Of a stretch of DNA of 64,000 nucleotides, positions 1 to 9,958 are shown piece after piece; the stretch's first letter is position 1, and each line of letters starts with the position of its first letter. The stretch covers positions 29,804-93,803 of the forward strand of contig WRPF01000006.1 of the NCBI GenBank assembly GCA_009773335.1, given 5' to 3'. The notes beneath the pieces were generated by a model. It did not search any database, was not told the DNA's origin, and saw only the letters and a program-made list of their open reading frames with translations. Both the position numbers and the translations under genes were made by a program. The stretch is from Caulobacteraceae bacterium. Its GTDB lineage: Bacteria; Pseudomonadota; Alphaproteobacteria; Caulobacterales; Aquidulcibacteraceae.

Positions 1-54
1 CCGATCCCGCACGCGCAGGTGGCCGACGAAGCGGGCGCTCTGCTGGCGGCTTGA
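1..54 (+). CDS. C-terminal fragment of a CDS truncated by the window start (…PIPHAQVADEAGALLAA*)
   Basis: Open frame 1 from base 1 to TGA at 52-54; too short to assign a family. Confidence 0.35.
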   Translation, partial: PIPHAQVADEAGALLAA

Positions 55-76
55 TCCCGCGGGGACCTTTGGCCGC

Positions 77-652
77 TCAGTCGCCCCGGACGCCCTGATC
101 GCGGACCTTGCGTAGCCATTCGGCGCGGTGTTTCTCATCATCGACGCCGCCGATCAGTGTTTCATGGATCGGGCCGATGCCAGCCATGCCGAGAATGCCG
201 GTCTCAAATCCCTTTACGCCATGGGCGCCGAACATCAGCCGGTAGGCCGCCGCCGGCATGCCCATCGTCACGATCACGCGGGCAGAGCGCCCCTTGAGCA
301 TCTGCCGCGGCCAGCCTTTGGCGTTTGCCTCTATGGCGAAGTTCGCGCGGGCGAAGTGCTCGAAGAATGCTTTCACCAGCGCAGGCATGGTTCCCAGCCA
401 AAGCGGATAGACAATCACGAGATGGTCGGCCTGCAAAACGGCCTGCTGCACCTGCCGGACGGCCTCCGGCGCGGGCGTGGCGAAGTCCTTCGGGTCGCGT
501 AGGAACGGAAGGTCCATGGCGCCGATGTCGAAGTACGAGACCGTGTGCCCGCCCTCGTCGGCGCCCTCTGCATAAGCGCCTGCGAGCGCGTGACAGAAGT
601 GCGCCGGATCGCTGTGGGGATGCCCCTGAAGGATGCAGATCGTATGAGTCAT
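77..652 (-). CDS. NAD(P)H dehydrogenase (quinone)/flavodoxin-like fold oxidoreductase
   Basis: 191 aa; ILQGHPHSD N-terminus, VIVYPLWLGTMPALVKAFFEHFAR motif typical of the NQO/flavodoxin-like family. Confidence 0.85.
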   Translation of the reverse strand: MTHTICILQGHPHSDPAHFCHALAGAYAEGADEGGHTVSYFDIGAMDLPFLRDPKDFATPAPEAVRQVQQAVLQADHLVIVYPLWLGTMPALVKAFFEHFARANFAIEANAKGWPRQMLKGRSARVIVTMGMPAAAYRLMFGAHGVKGFETGILGMAGIGPIHETLIGGVDDEKHRAEWLRKVRDQGVRGD

Positions 653-767
653 CGCGCACCTCGGATGCAGTCAGCCCCGTGGGGCCAACGATTGCATTGA
701 CGCTGGTCAATGGGACGGCGAGGTTGGCGCGCGGCGCCAAGCACCTTCCGCGTCCGGGCGCGGGAAC

Positions 768-2372
768 TTACATCCTGAAAACCCCGAACCGCGTCGGCTC
801 GATCGGCGCGTTCAGGCTCGCCGCCAGGCTCAGCGCCACCACGCGGCGCGTCTGCGCGGGGTCGATCACGCCGTCGTCCCACAGGCGAGCTGTGGCGAAG
901 TAGGGCGAGCCTTCCTCTTCGTACTTCTGGCGGATCGGCGCCTTGAAGGCTTCCTCGTCTTCCGCGCTCCACGACTGGCCGCGCAGTTCCATGCCGTCGC
1001 GCTTCACGGTGGCGAGCACGCTCGCGGCCTGTTCGCCGCCCATGACGGAAATGCGCGCATTCGGCCACATCCAGAGGAAGCGCGGCCCGTAGGCGCGTCC
1101 GCACATGCCGTAGTTGCCCGCGCCGTAGCTGCCGCCGATGACGACGGTGATCTTCGGCACCTTCGCACAAGATACTGCCGTCACGAGTTTCGCGCCGTCC
1201 TTGGCGATGCCCCCGGTTTCGTACTTCGACCCCACCATGAAGCCGGTGATGTTCTGCAGGAACAGCAGCGGAATGTTGCGCTGGCAGCAGAGCTGGACGA
1301 AGTGCGCGCCCTTGAGCGCGCTTTCGGAAAACAGCACGCCGTTGTTGGCGATGATCCCGACGGGAAAACCCTCGATCTTCGCAAAGCCCGTCACCAGCGT
1401 CTCGCCGTAGAGCTTCTTGAATTCGTCGAACTGCGAGCCGTCGACGATCCGCGCGATCACCTTGCGCACATCGTAGGGCTGGCGGATGTCATCGGGCACG
1501 ATGCCGTAGATGTCTTCGGCGTCGAACAGCGGCGCGCGGGCGGGATCGGGCTCGATCGCCAGCGTCTGCTTCGGCAAATGGCTGACGATCTGGCGCGCCA
1601 GATGCAGGGCGTGCTGGTCGTTCATGGCGTAGTGGTCGGCCACGCCCGAACGGCGCGCGTGCACATCGGCGCCGCCGAGGTCCTCCGCCGAAATCACTTC
1701 GCCGGTCGCGGCCTTTACCAGCGGCGGCCCGCCGAGGAATATCGTGCCTTGCTTCCGAACAATAATCGTCTCGTCGCTCATCGCCGGCACATAGGCGCCG
1801 CCGGCGGTACATGAGCCCATCACCACCGCGATCTGCGGAATGCCTTCCGCGCTCATGTTGGCCTGGTTGAAGAAAATGCGTCCGAAATGTTCGCGGTCCG
1901 GGAAGACGTCCGCCTGGAACGGCAGGTTCGCGCCGCCCGAGTCGACGAGATAGAGGCAGGGCAGGCGGTTCTCGCGCGCGATCTCATGGGCGCGCAGGTG
2001 CTTCTTCACGGTGATCGGGTAATAGGTGCCGCCCTTCACCGTGGCGTCGTTGCAGACGATCATCACGGTACGGCCTTCCACGCGGCCAATGCCGGTGATG
2101 AGCGAGGCCGCATGCACGTCGCCCTCGTACATGCCGTTGGCCGCGAGGCCGCTCAGTTCGAGAAACGGGGACGCCGGATCGATCAGCTGTTCGACGCGCT
2201 CGCGGGGCAGGAGCTTGCCGCGCGCCACGTGTTTCCCGCGGGCGTCCTGCGACCCGCCGAGGGCCGCCGTCGAGGTCCGCGTACGGAGGTCTTCCACCAG
2301 CGCCCGCATCCGCGTCGCATTGCGTACGAAGGCGGGCGAGGCTGGATCGATCTGGGTTTCGATGATGGACAT
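768..2372 (-). CDS. mccB: Acyl-CoA carboxylase carboxyltransferase (methylcrotonoyl-CoA carboxylase beta-type) subunit
   Basis: [80 protein letters not shown] motifs; start chosen at MSIIETQ. Confidence 0.9.
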   Translation of the reverse strand: MSIIETQIDPASPAFVRNATRMRALVEDLRTRTSTAALGGSQDARGKHVARGKLLPRERVEQLIDPASPFLELSGLAANGMYEGDVHAASLITGIGRVEGRTVMIVCNDATVKGGTYYPITVKKHLRAHEIARENRLPCLYLVDSGGANLPFQADVFPDREHFGRIFFNQANMSAEGIPQIAVVMGSCTAGGAYVPAMSDETIIVRKQGTIFLGGPPLVKAATGEVISAEDLGGADVHARRSGVADHYAMNDQHALHLARQIVSHLPKQTLAIEPDPARAPLFDAEDIYGIVPDDIRQPYDVRKVIARIVDGSQFDEFKKLYGETLVTGFAKIEGFPVGIIANNGVLFSESALKGAHFVQLCCQRNIPLLFLQNITGFMVGSKYETGGIAKDGAKLVTAVSCAKVPKITVVIGGSYGAGNYGMCGRAYGPRFLWMWPNARISVMGGEQAASVLATVKRDGMELRGQSWSAEDEEAFKAPIRQKYEEEGSPYFATARLWDDGVIDPAQTRRVVALSLAASLNAPIEPTRFGVFRM

Positions 2373-2461
2373 GGCAGCCTTGATGGCGCGCGCCGGACGC
2401 GGCGTCAAAGCCCGACACGGTCCCGCTTGGCAAGTCGCCCGAAAGGCGTCACCTAGGCGCC

Positions 2462-4237
2462 ATGACGGGCCATCTTGAGGACATTCCGATCCTGCGCGGC
2501 GCGAGCGCTGCGACGCTGGCCGCTGCGGAGGCCGAGGCGGAGTGGTTTTCGCTGCCCGGCGGCTGGCCGCTTTTTCACGCTGGCGAGGCCTCGGAAGCGC
2601 TGTACTTCGTCGTCTCGGGATCGTTGGCGGCGTTTCGCGGCGAAGGGATGGACCAGCATCTCGTCGGCTACATCCGGGCGGGCGAACCCGTCGGCGAAAT
2701 GTCGCTCATCGTCGGCGATGGCCATTCTGGGTCGGTCTATGCCATCCGCGACACCGAGATGGTGCGCTTCTCGCGCGCGGCGTTCGAGCGGCTCGTGGAC
2801 ATGCACCCCCAGATGATGCGCGCGCTCGCCCGTCTCATGCTGATCCGCGCCAGGCAGGGCCCCAGCCGGAATGCGCGCGCCGAGCCGAAGGTCTACGCGC
2901 TGATCGCCACCTCGCCGACAATCGATCTGCGCCTGCGGGCGCAGACACTCGTGGAGGCGCTCGCGAGGCTGGGCAAGAATGCCTGCGTCGTCGGCGAGGA
3001 AGGCGACGACAAGCAGAGCGCCTGGTTCGACGCGCTTGAGCAGGAACATGACGCCGTCTTTCTCATCAGCCCGATCGCCGATACGTCGTGGTTCCGCACC
3101 TGCCTGCGCCAGGCCGATCGCATCTGGGTGCTGGCGCGCGCCGATGCTGCGCCCTCCACTCCATTGCTTCCGGAGGAAGACCCATCACCCGCACGGCGGT
3201 TCCGGCTTGTTGACGTGGTGCTTCTGCACCATGGCTCCGACCGGCAGTTCGCGTCGGCGGAACAGTGGCGACGCGCCTGTGACGCCTCGCGCATCATGCA
3301 CTGGCGCGGGCTGGCTGACGAAGACGCCGGCCGTCTCGCGCGGGTGATCGCGGGATGCGCGACCGGGCTTGTCTTGTCTGGCGGCGGTGCGCGTGCGTAT
3401 GCGCACATCGGCGTCATCCGCGCCCTGCGCGAGTTCGGAACGCCCATCGACGTGATCGGCGGCACCAGCATGGGCGCGATCGTCGCGGCCTGCTACGCCA
3501 TGGGCTGGGACGATGGTCAGATCGAGACGCGCATCCGCAAGGCGTTCGTGGAGTCAAATCCGCTCGGCGACTATGTCGTGCCGGTGGTTTCGCTGTCGCG
3601 CGGCAAGCGTGTGGAGACGCGCCTGCACGAACACTTCGGCGATTCGCTCATCGAAGACCTGCATGTGCCGTTCTATTGCGTGTCCACGAACCTTGTGAGC
3701 GCGAACGCCCACGTGCACCGGTCGGGCCTGCTGCGCGATGCGCTGCGCGCTTCCATTTCCCTGCCCGGAATCCTGCCGCCGGTGTCCAACGGCGGCGACA
3801 TGCTGCTGGTCGATGGCGCTGTGGTGAAGAACTTCCCCGTCGACGTGATGAAGGAAACGCACCGTGGGCCGATCATCGGCGTCGACGTGGCGCGCCGGAG
3901 CACGATCGACCCGATGGACTTCGTCGACGTGCCAGACTTCATCGGCTGGGTCACGCGCAAGGGTTTCCAGTCGGCGCCGCCCATCGCGTCGCTGCTGATG
4001 CATACGGCCACGCTCACGGTCGATCCGTGGATGGGGCGCGACGGGGCTGACCTGCTCATTATCCCTGAGATGCCGGATGTCGATCTTCGCGACTGGAAGG
4101 AGTTCGACTCCGCAGTCGCCGCCGGATACGAGGCGACGGTCGCGGCGCTCAAGCGGCGCGCCGAACACGAGTTCCTGCAGTGCGACGCTTCGGCGCCGGA
4201 GGTGGCCAGGGTGCTCGGCGCGGCGCGCGCGGGCTAG
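2462..4237 (+). CDS. Patatin-like phospholipase with N-terminal cyclic-nucleotide-binding domain (NTE-like)
   Basis: cNMP-binding-like N-terminus ([27 protein letters not shown]), [13 protein letters not shown] oxyanion region, GGTSMGAI nucleophile elbow, [14 protein letters not shown] Asp motif. Confidence 0.88.
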   Translation: MTGHLEDIPILRGASAATLAAAEAEAEWFSLPGGWPLFHAGEASEALYFVVSGSLAAFRGEGMDQHLVGYIRAGEPVGEMSLIVGDGHSGSVYAIRDTEMVRFSRAAFERLVDMHPQMMRALARLMLIRARQGPSRNARAEPKVYALIATSPTIDLRLRAQTLVEALARLGKNACVVGEEGDDKQSAWFDALEQEHDAVFLISPIADTSWFRTCLRQADRIWVLARADAAPSTPLLPEEDPSPARRFRLVDVVLLHHGSDRQFASAEQWRRACDASRIMHWRGLADEDAGRLARVIAGCATGLVLSGGGARAYAHIGVIRALREFGTPIDVIGGTSMGAIVAACYAMGWDDGQIETRIRKAFVESNPLGDYVVPVVSLSRGKRVETRLHEHFGDSLIEDLHVPFYCVSTNLVSANAHVHRSGLLRDALRASISLPGILPPVSNGGDMLLVDGAVVKNFPVDVMKETHRGPIIGVDVARRSTIDPMDFVDVPDFIGWVTRKGFQSAPPIASLLMHTATLTVDPWMGRDGADLLIIPEMPDVDLRDWKEFDSAVAAGYEATVAALKRRAEHEFLQCDASAPEVARVLGAARAG

Positions 4238-4339
4238 AGCATTTTCCGACGAAGTGGACGCCGGTTCGTCGTTAGAAAATGCGTTCAAACAACAAGCTAG
4301 AGCCCCGATCCGATTCAATCGGATCGGAAAAGGCTCTAG
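4234..4339. repeat. Palindromic intergenic repeat element (two nested hairpins)
   Basis: gcattttc/gaaaatgc (4239-4246/4275-4282) enclosing cgacgaa/ttcgtcg (4247-4253/4265-4271); then ctagagcc/ggctctag (4297-4304/4332-4339) enclosing ccgatccgatt/aatcggatcgg (4305-4315/4317-4327). Confidence 0.85.
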
Positions 4340-4359
4340 TGACATTCCAGGAAGTTCAG

Positions 4360-4905
4360 ATGCGTCTTCTCATTCTTGCCGTCGCCCTTCTTCTGGCCGC
4401 CTGCGAGCCCGGCGCGAACGGGCCACTTGCGGGCTCGAACGGATGCGCTCTGGTTGCGGAACGCACGGTCGCCTTCACCGGACCTGAGGCGCGCGACACG
4501 GTTGAAGCGCGCGCCATCGGTCGCGATTGCGCCGGCGCCGTGGTGGTCTGGACGGTGCGCAATGCCGCCGGCAAGCCGCTATTCGCGCACGCCGCGCCGT
4601 ACGAGTGGATCCACAAGCCCGTCGATCCCACGAGCGCTGCTCAGTTGCAGGCGTTTCTTGACAGCTGGGCCAGTGCGCCCGTGGACGACACGTCGGCCTC
4701 GCCGGAATGGAAAGCCGATGGCGTCACGGCTCCGGAAGCCTGGGGACCGGGCGGCGCCAGCATGTTCGTCCGCGAAACCTACGAGTCCATTCGCGCCGCG
4801 AAACTTCCGCGCATCTGCCTGCCCATCTCCAGCGACGCCTACCAGTGCATCTTCTATGACGCGGAGGCCGAAGCGGTGGATGTGCACTTCTCCGGCGGCG
4901 CCTGA
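4360..4905 (+). CDS. Hypothetical lipoprotein
   Basis: MRLLILAVALLLAAC lipobox start; the longer ORF start lies inside the repeat element. Confidence 0.7.
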   Translation: MRLLILAVALLLAACEPGANGPLAGSNGCALVAERTVAFTGPEARDTVEARAIGRDCAGAVVVWTVRNAAGKPLFAHAAPYEWIHKPVDPTSAAQLQAFLDSWASAPVDDTSASPEWKADGVTAPEAWGPGGASMFVRETYESIRAAKLPRICLPISSDAYQCIFYDAEAEAVDVHFSGGA

Positions 4906-4967
4906 CGCACGCGGGCGTCAGGCGCGATGACAAGGTTTGGTCCGCAGACGTTTTCCGGGACAGGCGG

Positions 4968-6719
4968 TCAAAGCGTCGCCACGTTCAGCGCGCGGCGATC
5001 GCCGGCGTAGGCATCGTTGAAGAACCGTCGCGCGGCTGCGGCGCCGCCGGAGTCCCCCTGCGCGCGGCGGGCTTCGGAGAGGCCCCAGAACGCATAGGCG
5101 TTGTTGGGGTGTTCCATGAGCGTGTGCAGGAACTCCCGTTCCGCGCGTGCGGGCTGGCCGGCCGCGAGAAGCGCCGCGCCGAGCGACTGCCGGACCGGAT
5201 AGTAGATGTAGGGCGGCTCCATGTAGGGGATTTTCGCCTGCAGGTCCGTTGCGGCCTCGAACTGCGTGATCGCGGCCTCGAACTTCCGTTCGCGCATGAG
5301 TGCGCGGCCTTCGACCACGTGTCCCATGATGGCGAGCAGGTCCTTTGTCGGGATGCCGCCCGCGTTCATCGCCGAAAAATCGCCGGTGCTGGCCAGTGCG
5401 GCGATCCTTGATGCTTCCGCGCGCGCCTCCGCGGGGCGGTCCGCACGCACAAGGGCGATGGCGCGCGCAAAGAGCCAGGCGGCCTTTACATAGTCCACGC
5501 CGTCGGCCGGCGCGGGCTCGGCAAGGATCGACGCAGGCGTGGCGAACTGCGCCTTCGCGAACCACGGTGCGGCCTTCACGGGCTGTGCGATCGGCACCGC
5601 GCGCGCCATCTCTATCGGCAGCGCCTGGTCGAGCCGCGGCGCGACGGCAAGCGCCGTGCGCGCGTCGCCCGACATCTGGGCGCTCGTCATGATGAAGTGC
5701 AGATTGTGGGTGTAATAACCATACTGGTACATCGCGCTTGGGTTCGCGGCGCTGAAGTAGGCCTCGTCGGCGCGCGCCGCGCGCTGGTTGGCGCGGATGG
5801 AATCCCGGAAGCGTCCGACGCGATAATAGATGTGCGCCGGCATGTGTACGAGGTGCCCAGCACTCGGCGTAAGAGACTGAAGCGCGTCAGCATACCGTTC
5901 CGCGCGCCACGGATCGGAAGAGGCTTCCACCACGTGGATGTAAAGGTGGATCGCGCCGACATGTCTGGGGTCGCGCGCAAGCACTTTCTCAAGGCGTTGC
6001 ACCATGTCGCCGGTGTAGCCGGACGGCTCACGCCCGCCAGCCTGCCAGTAGTTCCACGGCTGGGTGTCCATCATCGCCTCGACGGCGAAGGTCTGGATGT
6101 TGTCGTCGTCCGGGTACTGGTTGGCCACGCCGCGCATGGCTTCGGCGAAGGCGCGGTCGAGATGGCTGCGATCGGCGGGCGCGCGGCGACCATAGCGATG
6201 CAGCAGCGCATCGATGAGCGCTTGCTCTTTCTCGTTTGCGGCATCGGCCTTCGCCAGCGCCGCGCGTGTGGCGGCGTAGGCTGCGGCGTTGTCGGCAGCC
6301 GCCATCGGTGCGTTGATGTTGGGACCGAGGGCAAAGGCCTCGCCCCAGAAGCACATCGCGCAGTCCGGATCGAGGCGCTGCGCTTCCCGGAACGCGCGCG
6401 CGGCCTCGGCGTGGTTGAACCCGTGCAGCAGGCGCAGACCCTGATCGAAATACGCCTGGGCGCGAGGGTTTGCGGTGGTGATTGTCATGTGTGTGGCGCC
6501 AAGCCCTTCCATCAGCGGTGGAACGGCGGGGAGCGCGGGTTGTGCGGCGGCGTAGGCATTCGCCGCAGCGAGGAAGGATCGCAGCGACAGCGCCGGCGGC
6601 GCGCAGCGCGCCTGTCCGACGGCTGCTGCGAGCAAGGGGTCGACAGGTGGCGCGACGGGGGCGAATGCGGCGGCGGTGAGGGCGATTGTGGCGGCGGCGA
6701 CGAGATACGCACGGTTCAT
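4968..6719 (-). CDS. Tetratricopeptide-repeat-containing exported protein
   Basis: Signal-like MNRAYLVAAATIALTAAAFA; YFDQGLRLLHGFNHAEAARAFREAQRLDPDCAMCFWGEAFALGPNIN TPR-like sequence. Confidence 0.82.
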   Translation of the reverse strand: MNRAYLVAAATIALTAAAFAPVAPPVDPLLAAAVGQARCAPPALSLRSFLAAANAYAAAQPALPAVPPLMEGLGATHMTITTANPRAQAYFDQGLRLLHGFNHAEAARAFREAQRLDPDCAMCFWGEAFALGPNINAPMAAADNAAAYAATRAALAKADAANEKEQALIDALLHRYGRRAPADRSHLDRAFAEAMRGVANQYPDDDNIQTFAVEAMMDTQPWNYWQAGGREPSGYTGDMVQRLEKVLARDPRHVGAIHLYIHVVEASSDPWRAERYADALQSLTPSAGHLVHMPAHIYYRVGRFRDSIRANQRAARADEAYFSAANPSAMYQYGYYTHNLHFIMTSAQMSGDARTALAVAPRLDQALPIEMARAVPIAQPVKAAPWFAKAQFATPASILAEPAPADGVDYVKAAWLFARAIALVRADRPAEARAEASRIAALASTGDFSAMNAGGIPTKDLLAIMGHVVEGRALMRERKFEAAITQFEAATDLQAKIPYMEPPYIYYPVRQSLGAALLAAGQPARAEREFLHTLMEHPNNAYAFWGLSEARRAQGDSGGAAAARRFFNDAYAGDRRALNVATL

Positions 6720-6995
6720 GGGTGTCCTCCCTCCAAGAGTCGCCGCGGTCTTGCTCCGGGCCGGATATCTCGCGGGCAGGCAGCAGCGGCGCGAGCGGGC
6801 GCGGAGAGCGGCGTGACAGAAAAGCATGGCACAAACCCGCATGCGGGTCTCTGAAAAACGTGATTGCGCATCTTACGGCGCTGGGGAGGCGGTGGCTCTC
6901 GATGCCGCCGCCCCATCCGGCGACCGATCGTCATCGTGAGGAGGGGCGCGGCGGTAGCGCGCCCGACGATGCGTATCGACGAGATTTTCCAGGGG

Positions 6996-7415
6996 CTATT
7001 TCTTCCTCGACGTTGCAATGGCGCGCGCGGGCGCCAGCGGCTTGCAGATCTGGTTCACCGTCGCGCGGTTGGCCCGGATGGTGTCGTAAGCCGACTGCAA
7101 CTGTTGCACTGAAAGCCCGCTGCGGCTGGCTAGTGTGAGAAGACCCGTCAGCTGTTTGCCCTGATCTGGCTCGTCGATCAGCGGGTCAATCTGTGGGATG
7201 AGCGCGAAGGCGCGCGGCTCGAGCTTGGAATAGGCGATGCCGACGCCGCATGCGCACACGCGCGCGTCTTCGCCCCGACGCACGCAGCCGTCCTGCACCG
7301 CGCGCGCGGTCTGCGCCGGCGGGGTAGTGCCCGCGCCCTGAGCCAGAAGCGGCGAAGCGGCGAGCGCCGTGGCGGCGACTGCGCCAGCGGAAAGAGCGAG
7401 GAGGCGGCGCATCAT
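6996..7415 (-). CDS. Hypothetical exported protein
   Basis: Signal peptide MMRRLLALSAGAVAATALAASPLLAQ; Cys-containing mature part. Confidence 0.65.
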   Translation of the reverse strand: MMRRLLALSAGAVAATALAASPLLAQGAGTTPPAQTARAVQDGCVRRGEDARVCACGVGIAYSKLEPRAFALIPQIDPLIDEPDQGKQLTGLLTLASRSGLSVQQLQSAYDTIRANRATVNQICKPLAPARAIATSRKK

Positions 7416-7550
7416 GTCGGTTCCTTCATCTGGGTGCGCGGCACGGCGCGCCTGCGCGCCTGAACCGCACCCGAACGCCGTCGTCAAGCATATGGCCCCG
7501 GCGCCCGCGAGGCCCTATGTTGATCAGGAGCGAGCAAGCGCGGCAGGAGT

Positions 7551-8087
7551 ATGCTCATGATACGGATTTTCGTGGCCCTTTCGGCGCTGGCTCTCGCGGC
7601 CTGCGCCACGGTCACCCCATACCAGCCCGCGGCCCAGCCCGGCGCTTACGGGTATGCGGAGCGGCGGGTGGAGGACAATCGCTACACCCTCACCTTCAAT
7701 GGCAATTCGCTGACCGAGCGGGAGATTGTGGAGAGCTATGTTCTCTACCGCGCGGCGGAGCTGACCCTGCAGCAGGGGTTTGATTACTTCGTCGTCACCC
7801 AGCGCGCGACGGACGGGCGTTCCAGCCTTGTCCCCCTCGGCGGCCCCTACGCCGGTTTCCGGCCGGACTACGACTGGTATTCCCCGCGTTACGGTTGGCG
7901 TTCCTTCCACGATCCCTTCTGGGACGACACGACCTACCGGGAAGTGACACGCTACCGGGCGAACGCCGAGATCGTGCTGTTCAAGGGCGCGAAGCCTGCG
8001 AACGATCCGCAGGCCTTCGACGCCCGGCAGGTGAAGCAGAATCTCGAGGGCCAGATTCAGCGACCCTCCGTGGCGCCGGCAGGCTGA
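7551..8087 (+). CDS. CC0125/CC1285-family lipoprotein
   Basis: Lipobox LALAAC; YTLTFNGNSLTEREIVESYVLYRAAELTLQQGFDYFVV pattern. Confidence 0.8.
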   Translation: MLMIRIFVALSALALAACATVTPYQPAAQPGAYGYAERRVEDNRYTLTFNGNSLTEREIVESYVLYRAAELTLQQGFDYFVVTQRATDGRSSLVPLGGPYAGFRPDYDWYSPRYGWRSFHDPFWDDTTYREVTRYRANAEIVLFKGAKPANDPQAFDARQVKQNLEGQIQRPSVAPAG

Positions 8088-8148
8088 AGTCCGATTTCGC
8101 CGCGCGGGCGTCTTGCGCGCGCGGCGAAGGCGGGCCACGTCTTCGCCC

Positions 8149-9000
8149 ATGTCATACCGCCGCCGCGTCCGCGACGACCTTGTCGATGTCGTCTTCGATG
8201 TGATCCGCAGCGCCTCCGCGACGGGCGCCGCACCCGTGGGCGACGAGGCCTCCCTCAAGGCGCAGGCCGAGCGTGAGGCCGCCCGTCAGGCCGCGCGGCT
8301 GGAGAAGCAGAAATTGCGCGAGCAACACGCGGTCCGCCAGTACGCAGCCGCCGGCGCCGGCCTGCTGGCGGGCGGTCTCGCCTCGATCATGCTGCCGACA
8401 GTGGCGGCGGTCGGCATCGGCCTCCTCACGGGCGGCGCGATCAGCATGATCGTGAAGGCGATCCAGACCGGCGCGCTGGCGCCGCGCGATCTGCCCTTCC
8501 GCCTGCCGCAGAAGCCGCGCGCGATCGATCCTCCGGAAGTGGATGGCCGCGACATTCCGAAATCCCAGCGCGACGTGGTGCAGGGCGTGCTCGACGAGAC
8601 TGCGGTTTCGCTGCGCAAGCTCGATGCGTCGGGCCGCGCGCTGTCCGGCAAGGACGAGGAGGCCGCCGCGCTTTGCCGGCGTCTGGTCGCTGCAGGCGAG
8701 AGGCTCTCCGACGCCGTCGCCGACGAGCCGATGAAGTTCCCGGTCGCGCAGCGTGTGCTGACCTACCACCTGCCGAAAGCGGTGTTCGTCGCAGATACAT
8801 TCCAGGGCCTTGAGGCCGAGCACTACGAGAAGCGCGCTGCTGAAGCGCGCCATCTGCTCACACGCATGGAGATGGTGTTCGAGAAGGCCATCCTCGACAT
8901 GAGCAGCGTGGACGCCGCCGAGATGGATCTTGAGATGCGTCTCATCAATCAGGCGCTCGACGAGGATCTCAACGCCGAACCGTCGAAGAGGGCGCCGTGA
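8149..9000 (+). CDS. 5-bromo-4-chloroindolyl phosphate hydrolysis (XpaC-like) family protein
   Basis: Double hydrophobic hairpin plus LPKAVFVADTFQGLE C-terminal region. Confidence 0.55.
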   Translation: MSYRRRVRDDLVDVVFDVIRSASATGAAPVGDEASLKAQAEREAARQAARLEKQKLREQHAVRQYAAAGAGLLAGGLASIMLPTVAAVGIGLLTGGAISMIVKAIQTGALAPRDLPFRLPQKPRAIDPPEVDGRDIPKSQRDVVQGVLDETAVSLRKLDASGRALSGKDEEAAALCRRLVAAGERLSDAVADEPMKFPVAQRVLTYHLPKAVFVADTFQGLEAEHYEKRAAEARHLLTRMEMVFEKAILDMSSVDAAEMDLEMRLINQALDEDLNAEPSKRAP

Positions 9001-9878
9001 GCCGCCGTTACACGGTCCTCGATGTGTTTACGCAGACGCCGCTGGCCGGAAATCCGCTGGCGGTGGTGAGCGACGCCGAAGGCCTCGACAACGCGCGCAT
9101 GCAAGCGATCGCCAAGGAGTTCAATCTCTCCGAGACGGTGTTCATCCTGCCGCCGGACGACCCGCACCGGCGCGCGAAGCTGCGCATCTTCACGCCCGGC
9201 TCCGAACTGCCGTTCGCGGGCCATCCAACGGTCGGGACGGCGGTGCTGCTCTCGCTCATGCATGGCGACGAGGGCGCTGCGGCGTTCGGCCTTGAGGAAC
9301 AGGTCGGCGTCGTCTCCTGTGTCACGGAGCGGCGCGGCGAACGGTCGGGCTATGCGCGTTTCCGCGTGCCGAAACTGCCGGCGATCGTGGGGCGGGGGCT
9401 TAGCGCCGCGGCCGCCGCCGACGCCCTCGGGCTCGGGGTCGCCGACATCGGCTTCGGTCATCACACGCCTTCAAAGCGCGCGGTCGGCGGGCAGTTCGAT
9501 CTGGTGCCGCTCGCCTCGCTCGATGCGCTGAAACGGGCGTGGCCGACAGCATCCTTCGCAAGCCACGTCACGGGCGATCACCCGGCGGTGTTTCTCTATG
9601 CGCCCTCGCCCGGGGGCCTGCGCGCGCGCATGTACGGCCCCGGCCTCGGCATCGTGGAGGATCCGGCGACGGGATCGGCGGTCGCCTGCCTCGCAGGCGC
9701 CTTGGCCGACCACGAGGGCCTCGCCGACGGAACGCATGATTTCGTCATCGACCAGGGCGTCGAGATGGGCCGCGCGAGCCGCATCGAACTCCAGATCGTC
9801 ATGGAAGGTGGGACGCTTGTCGCTGCGGAAATCGGCGGCGCGGCGGTAGTCGTCGCCGAGGGCGTCCTGCACGACTGA
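8997..9878 (+). CDS. PhzF-family isomerase-like protein
   Basis: YTVLDVFTQTPLAGNPLAVV, FNLSETVFILPP, FTPGSELPFAGHPTVGTA, GIVEDPATGSAVACLAG; GTG start overlapping upstream TGA. Confidence 0.9.
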   Translation: MSRRYTVLDVFTQTPLAGNPLAVVSDAEGLDNARMQAIAKEFNLSETVFILPPDDPHRRAKLRIFTPGSELPFAGHPTVGTAVLLSLMHGDEGAAAFGLEEQVGVVSCVTERRGERSGYARFRVPKLPAIVGRGLSAAAAADALGLGVADIGFGHHTPSKRAVGGQFDLVPLASLDALKRAWPTASFASHVTGDHPAVFLYAPSPGGLRARMYGPGLGIVEDPATGSAVACLAGALADHEGLADGTHDFVIDQGVEMGRASRIELQIVMEGGTLVAAEIGGAAVVVAEGVLHD

Positions 9879-9958
9879 GGGTGCAGGGTCTTTCCCTGCC
9901 GCGCGCGCCATGCTGAAAACGCTTCAGCGGCCCGATCACGAGGCCGGGAGGAAATCGC

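Noticed and set aside
5697-6854. 385-aa plus-strand ORF
   Set aside because: Antisense to the TPR protein; composition typical of a shadow ORF.
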